A DNA stretch of 35,829 nt from Candidatus Zixiibacteriota bacterium (GCA_036397555.1 DASWIS010000030.1:1-35829), one strand, 5' to 3'; counted from the stretch's first letter, positions 22,459-32,194 are shown. The notes: generated from the sequence alone by a model not told the origin. Translations and numbers: made by a program.

Positions 22459-25293
22459 TCACCACGGCGGCGGTGCAGAAGTTCCCAGCCCCGGACCCAA
22501 AAGACAGGCATTCAGGAACAGACGTTTGGTGCCGTGGAAGTATGAGCGGAAATATGGGCTGTCGGCAAACAGAATCACCTGGCCTTTGCCCTTCGATTCG
22601 CGCGTGGCGTAGGCGGTGTTGGCCCAGCGTTCGCGCGATTCGGGCCAGAGCAGTCCGGCCATGCGCATCGATCCGGCGTCGGCGATCCGTGCCGCCGCCT
22701 GTACCGGCGGCTTGACCATGAGCGCATCCTTGGTGTACACGATTGCGCTGGCCCGTCCGGCGGCGCCGAAAGTCAGCCAATGTTCCGAATTCAGCTCCAG
22801 TTGCATGATGACGCCGCGTGGCTGGAACAGACGCGCGCGGTCATCGCGATGTCGCAACGCGTCCGCGTCTTTAGTGTCGGCTTCTTTATCCTCGCGCTTG
22901 TCGCCGGGCTGTTTACCGGCGGACCAATTCCACACCGCGTTGGAGTCGACGGTGGCGGTCCGGGCCGCCCGCTCTTCGGCGACCGCGCGCTCGTACGCGC
23001 TCAAGTCTTCCAGGACGTCGCCGCGCTCACGGGCCGCCGACAGGCCGCTGGACGAGTCGGCACAGAAAAACGCCGATGATCCTTCGGCGATGAGCGTCCC
23101 GCCCTGCTCGACCCATGTGGAGAGCTTCTTGGCTCCCTCGTCGCCGATGCGGGATGACGGATCGCCCCAGTACGACGGCAGGATCAGGACATTGAACGCA
23201 GAGAGGTCGTAGTCGGAAAGCTGTCCGACATCCAGCAGCGACATCCGTGACCGCAACTCGAAGTCGAGCAGGTACCACAAGACGCCCACCGACGTGAAAT
23301 CATGATCGGACCCGATGAACATCCCGATGCGCGGCGCCCGCAAGACTTCAAACAGGTCCGAACCGAGATCCGGGTCTCCGGACGAATAGTTTGTCGAGGA
23401 ACCGATGATGGTGACGCCGGTCTCCCCGGCAATCGCGCGCAGCGCCTCTTCCAGATCGGGGCCGTTCTCGTGCTTTCGCAACAGCAATGTCCCCGCCGCG
23501 AACTTCTGTTCCTGATGGACAAAGGGACGCAGGGACGCCCGTACCGACAGTCCTGCATCGAAGATGCGCACCAGCGCATTCATGCTGCGGTCATCGATCG
23601 TGGGAATCAGAAAGCCGTAGGTGGGCTCGGGATTTAACACTTTTCCCCGGCCCGGTGACGGCGGCTCAAGGACCGCTTCGGATGCGGCGGCGGGGATGGA
23701 CGCCGCGTACGTGATGTCCAGATCATACGCGAGCGCCAGCGACCAACTGGTGACCTCATACAGCCGCGTGTCGTTGCCCTTCTCCACCTCGCGCCGTTCC
23801 TCCTGCAGGAATTGGGGCGACAGATGCGGATCGAACTCGAGCATGGCCTTCGCCAGCAGCCCGCGCGGTTGCTGCAGAGGGATCAGGTATGTTCCGGCGG
23901 GAAAAGTCCGGCGGGCCTTCTTGCTGTACCCGTCGACGACGTCCGCCGCAAACGACGACGTGGCGCGTATCAGTTGCAATCCGTGACGCAGTATCGTGGA
24001 GACGAAGCGATGCTCGCGTCCGGTGTTCTCTCCGGGCGCCAGGATGAATGCCCCACGCAATCCCTCATGACGACCGGTGATGCCGTCGCGGTGGAAATCG
24101 GCATAGTCCGACAACAGGCGTGCCCGGTTTTGGGCGGCGGTCTGCAAGTTGGCCAGCGAACTGACAGTCTGCTGCGCGACGCACTGGCTGTAGTGAAGCA
24201 CGTCGCCGGAGTACTTCCTGACCGGTGAGCCGCCGGTGCCCGCCTGTTCGTAGAGGATGCCGATCGCGCCGGTGAACAGGGTCCAGGCGGAGCCGTACCC
24301 CGGATACCACTCTTCATGCCAGTCGCCGGTGTAGTAGCTCCAGCCGCGTTGATCGAATGCGCGTCCCTGATCGGCGGCGAAGACATCCCACCAGCGACGG
24401 ATAGTTTTGGTGATGTTGGCGTTGAGGGGCTCGCGCCCCGGCGAGAACAAGTAGGTGCTGTAGGCGCCCATTTCGTGCGCGTCGACAGCGATTTGCGGAC
24501 TCCACGCATTGATGACGCTCACGCGCGCGTTGGTTTCGGGATGCACCAATGGCAGCCAGTCGCGATTCAGATCGAAGAGATAGTGATTGGCCCTCCCCCA
24601 CGGCCAGAATCCCTCATGCTGCAAATCGCGCGCGTAGCTGCTGGGGACTGCACCAGTGTAGGCATACACCTGCGCGAGGTAGCGTTCGCGACCATCGGGA
24701 TTCTGCGACGGATCGATGAGCGTGACGACATTCTCCCGGATCCGGCGCGTGTCCTCATCGGTGGCGGCGGCCAGATGGTACGCCGTCCACAGCGCCGCAT
24801 CGACGCCGGAAATTTCATCGCCGTGAATCGAGTACCCCATCCACGCGACCGCCGGAGTGCCCGAGACGATGTCCTGCTCGCCGGGGATCGTCCCATCCAG
24901 GTTTGGGCGTGTCAATCGCGCGAGGTCCGCGCGGATGCTCTCGCGTTGGGCGATGTTGTCCTCATGGCTGACAATAAACGTGTACAGCGTGCGGCCCTCG
25001 TAAGTGCGTCCGATTTCGATCATCTCCACACGCGGCGACATGTCCGAGAGGACGCGCAGGTAGTTGATCGCTTCATTATAACGCGTCGGACGCGACCCGA
25101 GCGGGTATCCGAGAACGCTGTCCGGCGACGGGACCGCCGGGTCATACGTCGTCTCCGTGAAGTAATCGGCGACTGCGCCTTCGGAGAGCAGCGGCCACTG
25201 GCCGGCGTTGGCATCGGTTGCCACCAACAGCAGCAGTCCCACCGCGATCGTGGTCCAACGGCATCCCGCCGGAGTGCCCAATCCGAACATCAT
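22459..25293 (-). CDS. Secreted M14-family peptidase with C-terminal amidotransferase-like domain
   Basis: About 944 residues. ATG at 25293 or 25290 follows AGGTGAT; upstream in-frame starts lack such a site. A signal peptide (about residues 10-29, ending DANA) leads to an M14 domain with the zinc pair HGDE (about 157-160), LIDPSQNPDG, FDLNRDW with the Asn-Arg pair, and DAHEMG with the probable third ligand. Length and domain order match the large secreted M14 peptidases of about 900 residues found in Bacteroidetes and related groups. The C-terminal third (from FNVLILPSYWGD to WVEQGGTLIAEG) looks like a class I glutamine amidotransferase/ThuA fold of unclear role. It differs from the 8303-10465 carboxypeptidase and has no dockerin-like tail. 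Confidence 0.87.
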   Translation of the reverse strand: MMFGLGTPAGCRWTTIAVGLLLLVATDANAGQWPLLSEGAVADYFTETTYDPAVPSPDSVLGYPLGSRPTRYNEAINYLRVLSDMSPRVEMIEIGRTYEGRTLYTFIVSHEDNIAQRESIRADLARLTRPNLDGTIPGEQDIVSGTPAVAWMGYSIHGDEISGVDAALWTAYHLAAATDEDTRRIRENVVTLIDPSQNPDGRERYLAQVYAYTGAVPSSYARDLQHEGFWPWGRANHYLFDLNRDWLPLVHPETNARVSVINAWSPQIAVDAHEMGAYSTYLFSPGREPLNANITKTIRRWWDVFAADQGRAFDQRGWSYYTGDWHEEWYPGYGSAWTLFTGAIGILYEQAGTGGSPVRKYSGDVLHYSQCVAQQTVSSLANLQTAAQNRARLLSDYADFHRDGITGRHEGLRGAFILAPGENTGREHRFVSTILRHGLQLIRATSSFAADVVDGYSKKARRTFPAGTYLIPLQQPRGLLAKAMLEFDPHLSPQFLQEERREVEKGNDTRLYEVTSWSLALAYDLDITYAASIPAAASEAVLEPPSPGRGKVLNPEPTYGFLIPTIDDRSMNALVRIFDAGLSVRASLRPFVHQEQKFAAGTLLLRKHENGPDLEEALRAIAGETGVTIIGSSTNYSSGDPDLGSDLFEVLRAPRIGMFIGSDHDFTSVGVLWYLLDFELRSRMSLLDVGQLSDYDLSAFNVLILPSYWGDPSSRIGDEGAKKLSTWVEQGGTLIAEGSSAFFCADSSSGLSAARERGDVLEDLSAYERAVAEERAARTATVDSNAVWNWSAGKQPGDKREDKEADTKDADALRHRDDRARLFQPRGVIMQLELNSEHWLTFGAAGRASAIVYTKDALMVKPPVQAAARIADAGSMRMAGLLWPESRERWANTAYATRESKGKGQVILFADSPYFRSYFHGTKRLFLNACLLGPGLGTSAPPPW

Positions 25294-25417
25294 GCGATCA
25301 CCTCGCCTCATTGCCTTCGCTCCGATTCCTTGTGCGTGACGACGACGCGACAATATCGATGCACGATGAGTCGGCGGCAACCATGATTAACGCCGCAGGG
25401 TGCCCCGGACCGTGCGG

Positions 25418-25588
25418 CGTGTTGGAAAAACCTACTTCAATGTCACCCCGAGCGAAGCGAGGGGTCTCGATGCGCGCGTGGCTGCCGACAACTCGTTGGA
25501 GATTCCTCGCCCGAAGGGCTCGGAATGACTCCGGAGAGAGGATCGTCCCGATCAAACGCGAATCACCGAGGGGAGGTTTTTCAACACG
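25418..25588. mobile_element. MITE-like element with terminal inverted repeats
   Basis: CGTGTTGGAAAAACCT (25418-25433) is mirrored by AGGTTTTTCAACACG (25574-25588), one base shorter but otherwise matching. The ~170-base interior has no gene and contains TGTCACCCCGAGCGAAGC and CTCGCCCGAAGGGCTCGG, words of a common dispersed repeat. It fits a small non-autonomous element in the 399-base gap between the M16 and M14 genes. I see no clear target-site duplication. The rest of the gap holds only the M16 terminator. Confidence 0.6.
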
Positions 25589-25642
25589 CCCCTTGGTCCG
25601 GATTTCAAGGAATCGCCGAAAAGCAACTCCAGGCAAAAGAAA

Positions 25643-25669
25643 ACGGGGACCGCATCACACGGTCCCCGT
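25643..25669 (-). terminator. Rho-independent terminator of the M16 gene
   Basis: ACGGGGACCG (25643-25652) pairs with CGGTCCCCGT (25660-25669). On the minus strand the hairpin is followed by TTTTCTTTTGCC, a good T-run, about 25 bases after the M16 stop. Confidence 0.9.
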
Positions 25670-25692
25670 CGGAACAGAAGACTCAACGGCTT

Positions 25693-28422
25693 CTACAGCT
25701 CGCCCGCGTCGACCAGCATGACATCGCCCATATTCAGTTCGCGGATGCCGGCTTCGATGGTCTTGCGGTCGCCGACGACCACCACGACCATGTTGTCGGG
25801 CGCCAAATACTTCTTGGCGGCCGCGGTGGCGGCTTCACTCGAGACGGCGTTGATGCGGCTTTCATAGGTCTTCCAGTCGTCCATCGGCAGCTCATACTGG
25901 AAGATCGATCCAAGCTGTCCGGCGATGCCCGAGAAGTTCTCGAAGTCCTGCGGGAACCCCTTGATGAGGTTGTTCTTGCTGTCCTGCAGCTCGGTGGTCG
26001 TCAACGGACGTGTCGTGGCGATGTCGCGGATTTCCTTGAGCATTTCGACGATCGCGGGCTTGGTCGCATCGGTCTGCACCGACGCATACGAAACGAACGG
26101 ACCCGTGCCGCTGCGCGACCAGACGAATGAGAACGCGCCGTAGGCATATCCCTTGTCTTCGCGCAGATTCAGATTGATGCGGCTGGTGAATTGCCCGCCG
26201 AGCACATTGTTCATCACGTTCATCGGCGTCCAGTCGGCATGATTGCGCGGCATGCAGGGATGGCCGCAGACGATCACGCTCTGGGCGGCGCCGGGCTTGT
26301 CGACGATATACACCTTGGTGCTGGCCGGACGCGCGACATCGGGGACGGTTGCCGTCGCAACGGTGCCCGGCTTCCAGGAGCCGAATGCCTTCTCCATTTT
26401 GGTCTTGGCCTCGTCGAGCGTTATGTCGCCGACGACCACGATCGCCGCGTTGTTCGGGTAGTAGTTGGCCTGGTAGAAACCGACCAGATCCTCGCGCGTG
26501 ATCGCATTGATCGAGGCCTCGGTGCCCGATCCCGTGTACGGCTGTGCGTACGGGTGCCCCTCCGGATACAGCATTTTCTGGAATGCCTTGATCGCGGTCT
26601 GCACCGGCTGCTTGGACTCCTGCTGAATCCGTCCAAGGTAGAGCGTGCGCTGACGCTCCAGTTCCTCGGCGGGGAACGTCGGATTCAACGTGACGTCGGC
26701 CATGAGCGCCAAAGCCCCGTCGAGGTTTTTCTTCAAAACGTTCAGACTGACCGTCGAACCGTCAAAAGAACTGCTGGTACCGAGACTGGCGCCCAGGCGC
26801 TTTTCTTCATCGGAAATCTGGAGCGCGTCGCGCGTCCTGGTGCCTTCATTGAGCAGTTCGGCGCACATGGCACCGGCGCCCGGACGATCGGCGGGATCGG
26901 ACGCCCAGCCGCTCTTGAGCACGAGATTGGCCTGCACGAGCGGGAGCTTGTGGTTTTCGACGAGAAACACTTCGAGGCCATTGGAGAGCTTTGCGCTCTT
27001 GATCTCCGGCGGCGTGAAAGTGGGCTCGTCGCCGGGACCGGGCTGCGCCGTCCAATCGGGTGCGGTTTCGCTCTCCGCCAGTGTGCCCTGCGGGACGATC
27101 GTGAAAATGACGCGGCGATTCATGTCGAGATATTGCCGCGCATAGGCCATGACGTCGTTGACGGTCGGCTTGGTGTACCGCTCGGCATCCCATTGCAGCT
27201 TGCCGGGATCGCCGAGCATGGTGTTGTACTCATTGAGCTTGTCGGCACGACCGCCGAACCCGCCGACCGCCTGCAGGCGGCGGATGAAACCGGCCTCCCA
27301 GGTCGTTTTCGCCTGCGCCAACTCATCGGCTGTGACGCCCGACGACATCACGTTCCTGAGGATGCCGTCGACCGCCTCTTCCATCTCGGCCAGGGTGTGG
27401 CCGGGCTTGGCGGTCACGACGATGTTGAACGTGCTGGACAGTTCACCGGACGACTGGTAGGCCTGCACGTCCTGGGCGATCTGACGGTCATAGACGAGCG
27501 ACTTGTACAGCCGCGAGTTTTTGCCGTCGGCCAGAATGTTGGCCAACAGATCAAACTCGGCATCGCCGGGCTTGTAGTAGCCGGGCGTGTGCCACGCCAT
27601 GTACAGACGCGGCAGCTCGACATTGTCCTGGGCCGTGCCGCGCTTGACGCCATCCAACTGCGGAATCCAGTTGGTCAGACGGTCGACCGCCGGACCCGGA
27701 GGCAGCGGCGCGAAATACTTTTCGACCAGACGCTTCGCCTCGGCCGGATCGAAGTCGCCCGCGATGCACAGCGACGCATTCGCCGTATGATAGTATTGCT
27801 TGAAGAAATTGCCGACGTCCTCCAGCGACGCCGCGCTCAGATCGTCCATACTCCCGATCACGGTCCACGAATAGGGGTGATCATCGGGATAGAGCATCGG
27901 CAACATCAGCTCGTAGGACTTCGCATACGGCTGGTTGTCCAAACCCTGCCGGCGCTCGTTTTTGACGACGTCGCGCTGGTTATCGAGCTTTTCCTGGGTC
28001 ATCGCCGGCAGCAGGAACCCCATGCGGTCGGCTTCGAGCCAGAGCGCCAGCTCCAGGTAGTTGCTCGGGACGTTTTCCCAATAGTTGGTGCGGTCTTCCG
28101 AGGTGGAACCGTTGATGGCGCCGCCGACTTTCTCCAGCGGCTCGAAGTACTCCGAATCGTGATGCTCCGATCCCTGGAACATCATGTGCTCGAAGAGATG
28201 CGCGAAGCCGGTGCGCCCGATCTCCTCGTTCTTCGAGCCGACATGGTACCACACATTGACCGCAACCATCGGGATCGCAGGATCCTGATGCAGGATCACA
28301 TCCATGCCGTTGGGCAACGTGTACTTCTCGAATTCCAGTTTCGGCAGATCGGCCGACAACACCGGCGCGGCGAACAGCAGCGCCAATGCAACGACAACCA
28401 GCCCGATACGCGAGGCATTCAT
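25693..28422 (-). CDS. Secreted M16 zinc peptidase (tandem domains)
   Basis: A 909-residue preproprotein; ATG 28422 follows AAGGAG and opens a signal peptide (about residues 1-23, ending VLSA). The first M16 half has the inverted zinc motif HLFEH (His75, Glu78, His79) with the distal ligand Glu156 in VVKNERRQ, so it should be active. The second half (from about residue 485, LSNGLEVFLVENHKLP) is homologous but lacks HxxEH at the matching place (GAMCAELLNEG), as expected for the non-catalytic half of pitrilysin-type enzymes. These peptidases cut short peptides inside a clamshell; here the site is periplasmic or outside. The gene has its own terminator and stands alone. Confidence 0.92.
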   Translation of the reverse strand: MNASRIGLVVVALALLFAAPVLSADLPKLEFEKYTLPNGMDVILHQDPAIPMVAVNVWYHVGSKNEEIGRTGFAHLFEHMMFQGSEHHDSEYFEPLEKVGGAINGSTSEDRTNYWENVPSNYLELALWLEADRMGFLLPAMTQEKLDNQRDVVKNERRQGLDNQPYAKSYELMLPMLYPDDHPYSWTVIGSMDDLSAASLEDVGNFFKQYYHTANASLCIAGDFDPAEAKRLVEKYFAPLPPGPAVDRLTNWIPQLDGVKRGTAQDNVELPRLYMAWHTPGYYKPGDAEFDLLANILADGKNSRLYKSLVYDRQIAQDVQAYQSSGELSSTFNIVVTAKPGHTLAEMEEAVDGILRNVMSSGVTADELAQAKTTWEAGFIRRLQAVGGFGGRADKLNEYNTMLGDPGKLQWDAERYTKPTVNDVMAYARQYLDMNRRVIFTIVPQGTLAESETAPDWTAQPGPGDEPTFTPPEIKSAKLSNGLEVFLVENHKLPLVQANLVLKSGWASDPADRPGAGAMCAELLNEGTRTRDALQISDEEKRLGASLGTSSSFDGSTVSLNVLKKNLDGALALMADVTLNPTFPAEELERQRTLYLGRIQQESKQPVQTAIKAFQKMLYPEGHPYAQPYTGSGTEASINAITREDLVGFYQANYYPNNAAIVVVGDITLDEAKTKMEKAFGSWKPGTVATATVPDVARPASTKVYIVDKPGAAQSVIVCGHPCMPRNHADWTPMNVMNNVLGGQFTSRINLNLREDKGYAYGAFSFVWSRSGTGPFVSYASVQTDATKPAIVEMLKEIRDIATTRPLTTTELQDSKNNLIKGFPQDFENFSGIAGQLGSIFQYELPMDDWKTYESRINAVSSEAATAAAKKYLAPDNMVVVVVGDRKTIEAGIRELNMGDVMLVDAGEL

Positions 28423-28698
28423 CCTCGACTCCTTGGTGGAAGGTTTTAAGTTTCTTCTATGCCTAAATCTGAAGGTATCCCCAACGAACGCCGTAATCGT
28501 GGCGCGGAAACATACAACATGCAGTAACGGGGGCCAAGAATCAAGTGCTCCGTGGGATGTCAAAACATTGTAAGCCGCCGTGGCTCAGGCCATTGGCACG
28601 ACGGAGTAATGCGACACTCTAAGCACGGGGACGGCCAGAACCATATCGTGGTCCCCTGCGGCTTAGACGGTCCAGTCGGGGAAATGTTGCGCACGGTC

Positions 28699-29544
28699 TC
28701 ACGAATCGTGCTCGTCCCAGAAAGTGCGAATGTGATCCCACGCCTCGTTGGCGGTCTCGGCGAATTTGAAGAGATGGATGTCATCGGGGTCGATGACGCC
28801 CTCCAGCACGAACTCCTCGAAGTTGACGATCCGGTCCCAGAACTCCCGTCCCATCAGCACGATCGGCAGTTCGGGGACTTTACGGGTTTGCACCAGCGTC
28901 AGGGCCTCGAACAACTCGTCCATGGTCCCATAGCCGCCGGGGAATGCGACGAGTGCCTTGGCCCTCAGCATGAAGTGCATCTTGCGGATGGCGAAGTAGC
29001 GAAACTGAAAGCACAACTCCGGCGTGATGTACGGATTCGGTTCCTGCTCATGCGGCAGCGTGATATTCAGCCCGATGCTCTCCGCGCCGATTTCCCACGC
29101 GCCGCGATTGGCCGCTTCCATGATGCCCGGCCCGCCACCGGTGACGATCACGAAGTCCTGATCGCCATTGCCGCGTTTATCGGTCGAGACGATCTTGGCG
29201 AACGAGCGTGCTTCGTCGTAGAAACGCGACTTCGCCAGAATGCGTCGTGCCGCCTCTACGCGCATTGCCAGACGCGGCTCGCCTGGGTTCGCCGCGACGG
29301 CGGATTCGGCCTTGCCCAAGCGGCGCTTGGCCTCCTCGGGATGAACGATGCGCGTGCCGCCGAAGACGACGATCGTCGAACGGATCCGCCGCTTGCGCAG
29401 CGCCAATTCCGGCTTGAGCAGTTCCAGTTGCAGGCGCACCGGGCGCAGCTCATCGAGATTGAGAAACTCGATGTCCTCGTATGCCTTGATGTACGCCTGT
29501 GAGTCGTCCCACCAACGATCATGCGGCTTGTGGTTTTCTGTCAT
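28699..29544 (-). CDS. LOG-family Rossmann nucleotide-binding protein
   Basis: A 281-residue protein starting at ATG 29544; longer in-frame starts have no better ribosome site. It shows VTGGGPGIMEAANRG (134-148) and the LOG signature PGGYGTMDE (202-210), with an Arg-rich helix before it. LOG proteins hydrolyse the N-glycosidic bond of cytokinin-type or other nucleoside 5'-monophosphates, releasing ribose 5-phosphate; many bacterial members were once mis-named lysine decarboxylases. This copy has an N-terminal extension of about 55 residues before the Rossmann core (TIVVFGGTRI), as in the longer bacterial type. Substrate in this organism unknown; probably a cytosolic nucleotide salvage or clean-up enzyme. 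Confidence 0.88.
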   Translation of the reverse strand: MTENHKPHDRWWDDSQAYIKAYEDIEFLNLDELRPVRLQLELLKPELALRKRRIRSTIVVFGGTRIVHPEEAKRRLGKAESAVAANPGEPRLAMRVEAARRILAKSRFYDEARSFAKIVSTDKRGNGDQDFVIVTGGGPGIMEAANRGAWEIGAESIGLNITLPHEQEPNPYITPELCFQFRYFAIRKMHFMLRAKALVAFPGGYGTMDELFEALTLVQTRKVPELPIVLMGREFWDRIVNFEEFVLEGVIDPDDIHLFKFAETANEAWDHIRTFWDEHDS

Positions 29545-29610
29545 ACTCGTTCGTGCTCCCTGGCGGTGTCTGTTCCAAAACGAAGTCTGATACAAAGCCC
29601 TGTCAGGCAC

Positions 29611-29650
29611 AGAAACAAGAAAACCGGCGGGGCGGTCGCGCCTCACCGGT
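29611..29650 (-). terminator. Probable terminator after the type IX-tailed protein gene
   Basis: On the minus strand ACCGG (29650-29646 side) pairs with CCGGT (29627-29623 side), with an inner GGCG/CGCC pairing, followed by TTTTCTTGTTTC. It lies just after the stop at 29672. The stem is imperfect. Confidence 0.5.
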
Positions 29651-29671
29651 CGGATAGGTACGGCAGTAATC

Positions 29672-32017
29672 TTACCGCAGCAACGTCATCTTCCGCGTCA
29701 TGACCTGCTCGCCCGCCTGCAAGCGATAGAAGTACACGCCGGAGGCGGCACGTCTGCCCCGGTCATCCTCGCCGCTCCAGTAAACCGAGTGACGCCCCGG
29801 ATCGCAGGGCTTGTCCATCAGCCGCGTGACATGCCGTCCGAGGATATCATAGACATCCACGCGCGCGTCGCACGCCACCGGCAGCGAGAAGCGGATGACG
29901 GTGGAGGCGTTGAAGGGGTTGGGGTAGTTTGGGGAAAGCTGCCAATCGGTCGGAGCGTGCTCGACACGTGCCAATTCGCCATACCGGACGCAATCGTACC
30001 CCGTAACGACGTCCCCATGGGATGTCAAACCGCTAAACCCAATCGGCAGAGTCAAACCGACGTTCGGCGTGCCGAGGGTTGAAAGCATCGCCTCGCGCGC
30101 GAAATACAATATTAGATCTGTGTGGCCATCGGCCTCAGGCGGATGGCACGGGCACCGGTCGGCATCGATCGTGGATGCGTTCGTCGCCACATCGTCGTAC
30201 TCCCAATGCAGCGCGGCGATATCGCCTTGTCTGAAAGATTCCGGCCGAAACTGCGCCACGTCGATGCTTGGCGAGCCAAGAACCGCAACCCTGACTTCGC
30301 CAGTGTCCGACTTGGCATTGAGCGCTCCAGGGCATTGGCCCGGTTCAATGTCGAACTGTACAATGAGCAGCGGGCGATTCACATCGGGAGAAAACCCGTC
30401 GGATCGCAGGCGCACAACCTTTGGCAACGGCACGACACACTCGCCGACGACCCCGAACTCATCATGAACCGTAATGCGCACCGTGGTGTCTGCGGGGGTC
30501 AGGAATGATCCGGCGGGCGGATCCTGCTCCTTGCGGAGTATGCCATCGACGGCGCATGCCGTAACCTCACGCGCATAATCCGGCACGACCGGCGCGTCGC
30601 CGTAGCGGACGAAGAGATACATCGGGGACGGGCAATCGATATGCAGCGGTGTGCGTTGAACGATGCGAACATGGGCTGTGCAGGTGTCCTCGAGCGGACG
30701 GTCGCTGACCACGAGCTGAACATCATACTCGCCGGGTCCGCGCCAGCGCCGGTCGATAACTCGGAGTGAGAGATTGTCTCCGTCGGGATCGTAACTGCCC
30801 CCGTCGACAAGTTTCGGCTCCATGAACACAGTACAGGCGGAATCCAATTCGATGGTCGTGTCCCGACAGACGGCAACGGGCCGTGTGTTGTCCCGGACAT
30901 CGACAGTCGCCGGACACGTGTCGGACAATTCCCCATCGGACACGATTAGCACGACATCGTGAATTCCCTCCGCCAACCATCCGTCGGGCACGACGGCCAG
31001 GCTCACTCGGTCTCCGTCGGGATCATACGAGCCGTCGTTCACTCTCGAAGCAAATACTCGCGTACCGCCGGATGTGTCACTGCGAATGATCACATCGTGG
31101 CATTGCGCGACAGGGCGACGGTTATCCAGGACCGTCAACTGAGATTGACAACTGTCATTGAGCACACCATCTGAGACAACAAGAGTGACTTGGTGTTCAC
31201 CCGGTTCCCAAGCCCCGTGAGGAATCAACCAATAGCCGATCGGATCGCCATCGGGATCAAACGATCGACTGCCAATCACCGCGGCGCTGACTTGCACCGT
31301 CGGCATGGCCCCCGTCCCTATGGTGGTATCATGACAGACGGCAATAGGAGGCAGATTCGGGCGCATCGCACCGACGGTGACCATGCCGGGCTGAAACCGC
31401 GGGAAAAGCAGGCCCCGAATATTCGCCGGGGCGAGCGGAACAAATGAGAATTTATTCGCGGGCGCAACACAGCACGTGTCGATCTTGAAGCGGCCAGTGA
31501 CCTCGGTGACATCAAAGTGCAACAGAATCGACGGCTCACCCGACTGATCGTTGCCCTCCGGCAGCGGATTGCCGCTTGCCACGATCCCGACCCACATGAA
31601 GGCATCAGGGCTCTCGAAGAACCCCGGCTGACTTGTTGATCCTGATTGCTCTGACCAAGCGTAAGACTCCGGGCAGATTCCCTGACCTGTGTATCCGACT
31701 GGTCCACGCGGCTCCCCATAGTAGTAAAGCCCCCCAAACTCCATCAGTCCGGACAGTATCACACGCCCCTGAGAGACGACTTCGAACCGCTCGCGGATGA
31801 ACGATCCTTCTTCAATCGATCGGATCTCAAGCGGCACCACGACTCCCAAAAGCGGTTCATCATTACTCAGATACACCCCGACCCTGACATCCGTGGCCCC
31901 CGGCTCGACGTGCTTCGATTCGACGATGACGGAGTTCTCCGCCCCGGCGGGACCGGCGATCAACAGCAGCAGGGCTGCGGCCATTCGGACGACCTGTCGA
32001 TTCGGGTCCGCTTTCAT
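29672..32017 (-). CDS. Secreted cohesin-like/PKD-like protein with FlgD/type IX C-terminal tail
   Basis: A 781-residue protein. ATG 32017 follows GGGGAGGGG and opens a signal peptide (about residues 10-27, ending AGAE). The first domain (about 30-215) matches the cohesin-like domains of the 6758-8203 protein: VRVGVYLSND, VPLEIRS, and FKIDTCCVAPANKF. Three PKD/cadherin-like repeats follow, each starting near PxAVC(H/R)D and containing the calcium-type motif YDPDGD. After a cysteine-bearing linker the last ~80 residues read NYPNPFNAST ... VYDILGR ... GVYFYRLQAGE ... RKMTLLR, the FlgD-like/Por sorting tail used by type IX secretion. It is the only protein here that pairs a cohesin-like domain with such a tail, so it could anchor dockerin-bearing proteins at the surface. 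No enzyme motif. Confidence 0.8.
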   Translation of the reverse strand: MKADPNRQVVRMAAALLLLIAGPAGAENSVIVESKHVEPGATDVRVGVYLSNDEPLLGVVVPLEIRSIEEGSFIRERFEVVSQGRVILSGLMEFGGLYYYGEPRGPVGYTGQGICPESYAWSEQSGSTSQPGFFESPDAFMWVGIVASGNPLPEGNDQSGEPSILLHFDVTEVTGRFKIDTCCVAPANKFSFVPLAPANIRGLLFPRFQPGMVTVGAMRPNLPPIAVCHDTTIGTGAMPTVQVSAAVIGSRSFDPDGDPIGYWLIPHGAWEPGEHQVTLVVSDGVLNDSCQSQLTVLDNRRPVAQCHDVIIRSDTSGGTRVFASRVNDGSYDPDGDRVSLAVVPDGWLAEGIHDVVLIVSDGELSDTCPATVDVRDNTRPVAVCRDTTIELDSACTVFMEPKLVDGGSYDPDGDNLSLRVIDRRWRGPGEYDVQLVVSDRPLEDTCTAHVRIVQRTPLHIDCPSPMYLFVRYGDAPVVPDYAREVTACAVDGILRKEQDPPAGSFLTPADTTVRITVHDEFGVVGECVVPLPKVVRLRSDGFSPDVNRPLLIVQFDIEPGQCPGALNAKSDTGEVRVAVLGSPSIDVAQFRPESFRQGDIAALHWEYDDVATNASTIDADRCPCHPPEADGHTDLILYFAREAMLSTLGTPNVGLTLPIGFSGLTSHGDVVTGYDCVRYGELARVEHAPTDWQLSPNYPNPFNASTVIRFSLPVACDARVDVYDILGRHVTRLMDKPCDPGRHSVYWSGEDDRGRRAASGVYFYRLQAGEQVMTRKMTLLR

Positions 32018-32158
32018 CTCGATACCCCTCCCCCGGTTCTTGTCCCTATCCAGGAACACATACAAATAAGGCGCCCCGCTATTCCCGGAAAGGATATTCA
32101 AAGTAAAACGCCGGCGGCACGCAGCGGCTGTCAAAACGTTGGGCGCGGCCGCATAAAG

Positions 32159-32194
32159 AAACCGGGGTGGGATCGCTTGATCCCACCCCGGTTT
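32159..32194 (-). terminator. Rho-independent terminator of the cysteine-repeat gene
   Basis: AAACCGGGGTGGGATC (32159-32174) pairs perfectly with GATCCCACCCCGGTTT (32179-32194) around a four-base loop. On the minus strand it is followed by CTTTATG, and it lies 22 bases after the stop at 32216. Confidence 0.9.

Noticed and set aside
26191-28449. A 752-codon plus-strand frame opposite the M16 gene
   Set aside because: It is a GC-driven shadow: the minus-strand frame encodes an intact M16 peptidase with zinc motif, signal peptide, ribosome site and terminator.
28699-29544. Lysine decarboxylase annotation for the LOG-family protein
   Set aside because: The PGGYGTMDE signature belongs to LOG nucleotide hydrolases; no pyridoxal-phosphate site is present.
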